From NCBI GenBank assembly GCA_963735115.1, contig CAVTJR010000003.1:1364001-1428000 (forward strand): a stretch of 64,000 nucleotides of DNA, written 5' to 3'. A program made the translations under genes and the position numbers. The stretch comes from JAKACA01 sp963735115. Lineage in GTDB: Bacteria > Actinomycetota > Acidimicrobiia > Acidimicrobiales > Bog-793. Of this stretch, positions 60,501 through 64,000 are shown piece after piece; positions within the stretch are counted from its first letter, which is position 1, and every line of letters starts with the position of its first letter. A model generated the notes under the pieces. That model saw only the letters and a list, made by a program, of their open reading frames with translations. It had not been told where the DNA came from and searched no databases.

Positions 60501-62151
60501 TCTCCGTCGGGTAGTCGGCATTGCCGACGAGGATCTCCTGGGCGGTGAAGACGACCTCCGTTGCGGCACGAAATCCGTCGACGTCGAAGTGCCCACCTTC
60601 TTCCATAAAGCGGAGCAGATTGAGGCTGGCGAGATTGCAGCTGCTATTTTCAAGATGTACATATTCCGAACATGGATTACTTCCAGTTATTCGCCCTGTA
60701 TTTGGCGCCGTATGCCACTTGTTGATCGTCGTGTCGTACTGCAGTCCGGGGTCGGCACACTCCCAGGCAGCCTCGGAGATCTGGCGGAAGAGATCGCGTG
60801 CCTTGATGGTCTCGACCGTCTGACCTGTCGTGCGGGCGACGAGATCCCAGTCGTCATCCTCCAGTACAGCCTTCATGAACTCGTCGGTCACGCGAACAGA
60901 GTTGTTGGCGTTCTGGTACTGGGTGGAGTGGCTGTCCTCGCCATCGAGATCCATGTCGAAGCCGGCTTTTGACAGCACCCGGGCCTTGCGCTCTTCCTTC
61001 GCCTTGCACCAGATGAACTCGCGGATGTCAGGGTGGTCGGCGTCGAGAATGACCATCTTGGCGGCGCGCCGGGTCTTGCCCCCCGACTTGATCGTGCCGG
61101 CTGAGGCGTCGGCACCCCGCATGAAGCTGACGGGACCCGATGCCGTTCCCCCGCCCTGCAGGAGTTCCCTCGACGAGCGGATCCTCGAGAGGTTGACGCC
61201 CGAGCCCGAGCCGCCCTTGAAGATCGTTCCCTCCTCGACGTACCAGTTGAGGATCGAGGACATGTTGTCCTCGACGGCGAGGATGAAACAGTTGTGGACT
61301 CTCAGACTCTCGCTGAGATATTCACCACTTTCTGTCTGGATGTCATAGACATCCATTTCGCCGATCTCGTTGATCGTCTCGATCGGGAGCTGCTTGCTGT
61401 CGTCGCCTCCTCCAGCTTCCGTACGGTGCCAGCTCAAGGCGTCTCCTGGTCGGAGCTCGCCGGCGGGGACGAAGCTCCCCGTTCCGTCTCCGCTCGCACG
61501 CCAGACCAAATGGTCCGCCGTCACGTCCAGCTGATGACCGGACTTCGTGGTGATTCGAAGCACATGCTTGCGACCGTTGTGCTTCACAGCGACGATTGCC
61601 GTCAGACCGCTGGCGTCGAACACTTTGCGGCCGACGGCGTCAGTCTCAACGAGCTCACCAATCGGGACGAGCCCCTCCGGTGTTGACACGAGCGCGTCGT
61701 ACGGCTGACATGCACTCGCCTGCTGAGGAACGCCTTGCACGCCGATGTTGAACCACACCGGAGAGTTGAAGGCCGCCTTCTGCTCGACGATGAGGTGCTT
61801 CAGCTCGTCGCTGAACGCAGCCGCCTCGCCGGCGTCGACGAAGTAGCCGTCCTTCGTACCCCAAGCCGTGATCGTGTCGACGACGCGGTCGATCACCTGG
61901 CGGAGCGAAGTCTCCCGCTCGGGCATGCCGAGGGTGCCGCGGAAGTACTTCTGGGCGAGGATGTTCGTGGCGTTCATGCTCCAGGTAGTCGGCACCTCGA
62001 CGCCGAGCTGCTCGAAAGCGACCGCCCCGGTGCGGTAATCCGAGATCCTTGATTCCCGCCGCTCCCAGGTGACCTGGTCGTAGGGGTGCTTTCCCTCTTG
62101 GGTGAAGTAGCGACGGATGCCGATCCCGAGGCGCTCTCCTGCGACAGCCAT
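57529..62151 (-). CDS. nrdJ: Adenosylcobalamin-dependent (class II) ribonucleotide reductase with two inteins
   Basis: 1540 residues from ATG 62151, which has AAGGAGGGG ten bases upstream (an in-frame ATG at 62202 lacks this). Extein motifs: AFNSPVWFN, ACFILAVEDNM (joined after splicing), IFKGGSGSGVNLSRIRSS, active-site NPCSEYVHLENSSCNLASLNL, APTGTISFLMDCDTTGIEPD, ISKTINMPE (joined after splicing), and a C-terminal zinc-ribbon with cysteines CYAC, CYACPSC and CGATSGC. It reduces ribonucleoside diphosphates using B12. Inteins occupy residues 148-287 and 790-1226; without them the enzyme is about 963 residues. The codons for residues about 479-504 are unusually A+T-rich. Confidence 0.96.
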   Translation of the reverse strand: MAVAGERLGIGIRRYFTQEGKHPYDQVTWERRESRISDYRTGAVAFEQLGVEVPTTWSMNATNILAQKYFRGTLGMPERETSLRQVIDRVVDTITAWGTKDGYFVDAGEAAAFSDELKHLIVEQKAAFNSPVWFNIGVQGVPQQASACQPYDALVSTPEGLVPIGELVETDAVGRKVFDASGLTAIVAVKHNGRKHVLRITTKSGHQLDVTADHLVWRASGDGTGSFVPAGELRPGDALSWHRTEAGGGDDSKQLPIETINEIGEMDVYDIQTESGEYLSESLRVHNCFILAVEDNMSSILNWYVEEGTIFKGGSGSGVNLSRIRSSRELLQGGGTASGPVSFMRGADASAGTIKSGGKTRRAAKMVILDADHPDIREFIWCKAKEERKARVLSKAGFDMDLDGEDSHSTQYQNANNSVRVTDEFMKAVLEDDDWDLVARTTGQTVETIKARDLFRQISEAAWECADPGLQYDTTINKWHTAPNTGRITGSNPCSEYVHLENSSCNLASLNLLRFMEEGGHFDVDGFRAATEVVFTAQEILVGNADYPTEKIGDTTRKFRELGLGYANLGALLMSEGLPYDSEEGRAWAGAITALMTGAAYETSARTAGRMGPFAGFHENTEPMLNVLRMHRAEVAKIDEELVPTDLLSAAQEAWDHAVELAEQYGVRNSQATVLAPTGTISFLMDCDTTGIEPDLGLVKTKKLVGGGTMSIVNQTVPRALRKLGYGDAEIVDIVAYIDEHKSIVGAPKLKAEHLPVFACSMGDNVIHYVGHVKMMAAAQPFVSGAISKCVTGDTLLATEDGLVRIGSLHRDERPDSFRDEVMAIASLGGVQKTDAFYYGGERDVIDVELRSGQRVSGTRNHRLLVATDGGLDWRRLDELTEGDAVATRLGADMWSVLPSRFEGFQPSVPYGGQKPVRIPEEMTEELAFLLGAYASEGHTSRSTWTICITNSVDAVLERVAEAVRATFGINAAVRRPADRCSQVEFSSKTLVEFFEHLGCGSRASKKRIPDAVLQSPREMVLAFLQGLSLDAYVTTSTAPKWAICLDSPELLHDLQAVLANLGILHGRVSKFNPRYGKSYDEVYATGTHAQALVALVPFLEPDKARRATELAQIEFGNHNTADVVPGISPAELYRLVPYGRSGAGSLWRTQFKFLADQRTKHVSRRTLERVAEIPGVTMPAWLSQVLSDNLHFSPVKTVRPGGVHDVFDVSVPSSHAFIGNGIVNHNTINMPEYATVEEVEQLHIDAWKMGLKAVAIYRDNCKVAQPLSTTKKGEGGVQSDEDPGVLDELRSTALVAKEAELTAKIADLEAALQHSHVTAPATTTRTRLPRKRRSNTFAFRVADCEGYVTVGEYEDGRPGEVFMKVSKQGSTLSGVMDAFSISVSLGLQHGVPLSTFVRKYTNMRFEPAGITDDSELRLASSLVDYIFRRLALDYLSFDERIELGVLSTNERTQPTLPGLEDVDAGDASRRDRDRFGAGGDTAAASTFDDGGAVTGHPAAGRSMQFENRDAPFCYACGNVMQRAGSCYACPSCGATSGCS
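58474..59784 (-). other. Intein 2 of NrdJ, with LAGLIDADG homing endonuclease
   Basis: 437 residues inserted between ISK and TINMPE. Block A is CVTGDTLLATEDG, block B GTRNHRLL with His, and block F/G is HDVFDVSVPSSHAFIGNGIVNHN followed by Thr (+1). The endonuclease motifs are ELAFLLGAYASEGH (acid E937) and LAFLQGLSLDAYV (acid D1031), so both catalytic acids are kept and homing may still work. The reading frame is open throughout, so splicing should restore NrdJ. Confidence 0.93.
61291..61710 (-). other. Intein 1 of NrdJ, mini-intein
   Basis: 140 residues inserted between QASA and CFILAVEDN. It starts with Cys (CQPYDALVSTPEGLVPIGELV), has block B DVTADHLVW (TxxH), block F MDVYDIQTESGEYL and ends VHN before Cys (+1). 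There is no endonuclease domain, so it is a splicing-only element at about the minimum natural size. Confidence 0.92.
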
Positions 62152-62198
62152 GATTCTGGTCCCCTCCTTGACCGGTTTCACCGGTTTCGATCGTATCG

Positions 62199-62214
62199 CC
62201 ACAAGATATTGTGG
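62199..62214. promoter_or_regulatory. NrdR-like box upstream of nrdJ
   Basis: The 16-base palindrome CCACAAGATATTGTGG matches the core of NrdR boxes (CACAA-GATA-TTGTG). It lies 48-63 bases before the start codon and just downstream of the predicted promoter, so bound NrdR would repress. A clear second box at the usual 31-32-base spacing is not seen. Confidence 0.65.
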
Positions 62215-62246
62215 TGTCCCCTTGTAGTACCACCAGGTGAGGGGTA

Positions 62247-62276
62247 ATTACAGCACCGTAGTTACGTCCTTGTCAA
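62247..62276 (-). promoter_or_regulatory. Predicted sigma-A type promoter of nrdJ
   Basis: On the minus strand TTGACA (62276-62271) and TGTAAT (62252-62247) are separated by 18 bases. Transcription would start near 62240, leaving a leader of about 90 bases that contains the NrdR-like palindrome. I see no cobalamin riboswitch in this leader. Confidence 0.6.
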
Positions 62277-62440
62277 CGGGATCGCTCTGCTTGCGGTCCA
62301 GGTCAGGGGGTGCTCGCGAAGGTTTGCACTCGCGAGCACCTCGATATCCGGCACGGCTGCCCGTGACGAGAAACCTACGCCGAGGGTGTGTCATCGATAC
62401 CCCGGCAGTCCGCCAGCCGCACCTACTACGGTGCGGCCCC

Positions 62441-63892
62441 ATGGCCGTCGTCGTAGCCATCGACGCCGGGACGACAGGCGTACGGGCGCTCGCCGTCGGT
62501 CTCGACGGCCGCATCGTTGACGTCTCCTACCGGGAGCTCACCCAGTACTTCCCTGCTCCCGGCCTCGTCGAGCATGACGCCGCCGAGATCTGGCAGCTCG
62601 TGACGGCCACGCTGGCCGATCTCGCCAGCCGGCTCGCTGCTGGCGCCGACAACACCATCGCCGCCATCGGCATCACGAACCAGCGCGAAACCGCTGTCGC
62701 CTGGGATCGGCGCACCGGCCAACCCCTCCACCGGGCGATCGTCTGGCAGGACCGGCGGACGGCCCGGCGTTGCGAGGAGCTCGAAGCCGCCGGTCACCTG
62801 CCGCTCGTCCGCCAGAAGACAGGACTCGTGCTCGACAGCTACTTCTCGGCGACAAAGTGGGAGTGGATGCTGCGACGCGGCGGCGTCGAGGCGACTCCCG
62901 ACCTCATGCTCGGCACGGTGGACGATTGGATCTGCTGGAACCTCACTGGCGGGCCAAACGGCGGCGTGCACGCCACCGACGTCTCGAACGCCTCGCGAAC
63001 GTTGTGCTTCGACATCGTGCAAAGACGATGGTCCGACGACCTCTGCAACCTCTTCGACATCCCGGCGCAGGCGCTCGGGGAGGTGCGTGCATCCTCGGGC
63101 CGCTTCGGGCTGGTGAGCGGCACCGTCGCCGGGGGGGCTCTCAACGGTGTTCCTCTCAGCGGGATCGCCGGTGACCAGCAGGCGGCGCTCTTCGGCCAGT
63201 GCTGCTACGAGCTGGGGATGACGAAGGTCACCTACGGCACGGGCAGCTTCGTGCTGATGAACCTCGGAACCATCTGCCCGCCGCCGACCGACGGCCTGCT
63301 CACGACCGTGGCCTGGCAGGTCGGCGGTGCCGTCAGCTACGCCCTCGAAGGCGCCATCTTCTCCTCCGGCGCCACCATCCAATGGTTGCGCGACGGCCTC
63401 GGGATCATCGCCCGCGCCGAGGAGACGGAGCCACTCGCCGCCTCGATCGAGTCGAGCGAAGGGGTCGTTCTCGTGCCGGCCTTCGCCGGGCTCGGCAGCC
63501 CGTGGTGGGATCCGGACGCCCGCGCCACGATCGTCGGCCTGACGCGGGGTACGGGGCGGGCGCATCTCGCCCGCGCCGCCGTCGAGGCCATCGCCTATCA
63601 GACACGGGACGTTCTCGACGTCATGGCATCGGCTGGCGGGCAGGCGGTGACGGTGTTGCGGGCCGACGGAGGGGCTGCAGCCATGGATCTCCTTTTACAG
63701 CTGCAGGCAGACCAGTCGCGAGTCGAGGTCATCCGCCCTCGCACGACGGAGGTCACCGCCCTCGGAGCAGCCATGCTCGCCGGGCTCGCCGAGGGCGTGT
63801 GGGGCTCGCTCGACGATCTCGTCCAGCTGTCCCCGGTGGAGGCTTCGTTCCAGCCCGTCGGCGACGCCGGCGCGAGCCGACCGGGACCATGA
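62441..63892 (+). CDS. glpK: Glycerol kinase
   Basis: 483 residues, FGGY family. The phosphate loop is AIDAGTTGVRALAV (family: DQGTTSSR). The glycerol-site segments are GITNQRETAVAWDRRTGQP and IVWQDRRTARRC. GIAGDQQAALFGQ, VTYGTGSFVLMN and the FGGY C-terminal motif (TRGTGRAHLARAAVEAIAYQTRDVLDVM) are intact. It makes sn-glycerol-3-phosphate. The ATG at 62441 starts MAVVVAIDAGT, the normal beginning. The stop overlaps the next ATG (ATGA). Confidence 0.93.
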   Translation: MAVVVAIDAGTTGVRALAVGLDGRIVDVSYRELTQYFPAPGLVEHDAAEIWQLVTATLADLASRLAAGADNTIAAIGITNQRETAVAWDRRTGQPLHRAIVWQDRRTARRCEELEAAGHLPLVRQKTGLVLDSYFSATKWEWMLRRGGVEATPDLMLGTVDDWICWNLTGGPNGGVHATDVSNASRTLCFDIVQRRWSDDLCNLFDIPAQALGEVRASSGRFGLVSGTVAGGALNGVPLSGIAGDQQAALFGQCCYELGMTKVTYGTGSFVLMNLGTICPPPTDGLLTTVAWQVGGAVSYALEGAIFSSGATIQWLRDGLGIIARAEETEPLAASIESSEGVVLVPAFAGLGSPWWDPDARATIVGLTRGTGRAHLARAAVEAIAYQTRDVLDVMASAGGQAVTVLRADGGAAAMDLLLQLQADQSRVEVIRPRTTEVTALGAAMLAGLAEGVWGSLDDLVQLSPVEASFQPVGDAGASRPGP

Positions 63893-64000
63893 CCAGTGGA
63901 GCCGTGCCCTCGAGCGTTCACGCCGCTGGGCCGGCCTCGGGTGACGAAGGGGCGGCGCCGGTCACTGTCGGGCCGCCCGGCAGCCGGCCCTCAGCCCGTG
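63889..64000 (+). CDS. Start of a gene coupled to glpK, cut by window edge
   Basis: The ATG at 63889 overlaps the glpK stop (ATGA) and opens a frame that stays open to the window end (37 codons: MTSGAVPSSVHAAGP and on). The visible part is Ala/Gly/Pro-rich with no recognisable domain. Coupling makes a real gene plausible, perhaps in glycerol or lipid metabolism (inference from position only). Confidence 0.4.
   Translation, partial: MTSGAVPSSVHAAGPASGDEGAAPVTVGPPGSRPSAR

Noticed and set aside
62152..62440. Possible cobalamin riboswitch upstream of the B12-dependent nrdJ
   Set aside because: The leader between the predicted start site and ATG is only about 90 bases and lacks a B12-box-like sequence.
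1..64000. CRISPR array, prophage or conjugative element
   Set aside because: No regularly spaced repeats, phage structural genes, integrase or relaxase were found anywhere in the window.

Overview
The window is high-G+C DNA (by eye in the mid-60s %) from an actinobacterium. GTG starts, GTGA/ATGA gene junctions, a mycothiol-enzyme-like N-terminal domain, an ECF42-type sigma factor, a LAL (large AAA-LuxR) regulator and a B12-dependent ribonucleotide reductase all fit Actinomycetota. A deep lineage such as Acidimicrobiia is my guess from the overall look (membrane-anchored MurF-like ligase, unusual pst operon); nothing here proves the class.

Layout. 0-11 kb: housekeeping genes: pgsA (partial), rimO, an acyl-CoA racemase and hydrolase, a GH1 glycosidase-galactokinase pair, a PH/SHOCT membrane protein, and a ddl / membrane-MurF / hydrolase cluster. 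11-17 kb: a frameshifted UvrD-type helicase, a small protein built of 11-residue repeats, an Rrf2 regulator, a cyclopropane-fatty-acid synthase and an APC permease. 17-20 kb: the reverse transsulfuration pair (CBS with an unusual N-terminal extension, and a cystathionine gamma-synthase/lyase). 20-31 kb: signalling and sensing genes: a degenerate EAL-GAF-GGDEF protein, a DinB-YCII fusion, two secreted beta-propellers, a YCII-ECF42 sigma factor fusion with a matching promoter, a DUF4242 protein and a LAL regulator.

31-39 kb is a decayed accessory region between tRNA genes. tRNA-Arg is followed by a 31-bp exact copy of its own middle 3.5 kb away. Between and beyond the copies lie a deleted and frameshifted cyclase-AAA gene, a WD40 fragment, a frameshifted lipoprotein and two IS481-type transposase remnants. 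The region closes with tRNA-Lys and tRNA-His. An intact peptide-type ABC binding lipoprotein sits in the middle.

39.5-49.7 kb is the most interesting part: pstS, then an almost gapless chain pstC-pstA-pstB-(membrane-anchored PstS-like)-(795-aa anchored PstS-like protein with Ig domain)-(sortase homologue that has lost its His, Cys and Arg)-(small lipoprotein). Overlapping start and stop codons imply one co-translated unit. I propose a surface phosphate-binding assembly organised by a pseudo-sortase. No phoU or phoR/phoB is in the window.

49.7-57.4 kb holds a stand-alone riboflavin kinase, an HMG-CoA-lyase-like enzyme with the usual active-site Cys changed to Ser, an Asp-box propeller, a Tat-exported bicovalent flavoprotein, a salvage group (uracil phosphoribosyltransferase, cytosine deaminase, another phosphoribosyltransferase) and a MAO-like flavoprotein. 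57.5-62.2 kb is nrdJ, interrupted by two inteins and carrying an AT-rich codon patch exactly at the NPCSE active-site motif, a known intein site in this family. A promoter and an NrdR-like box lie upstream. The window ends with glpK and the first codons of a coupled gene.
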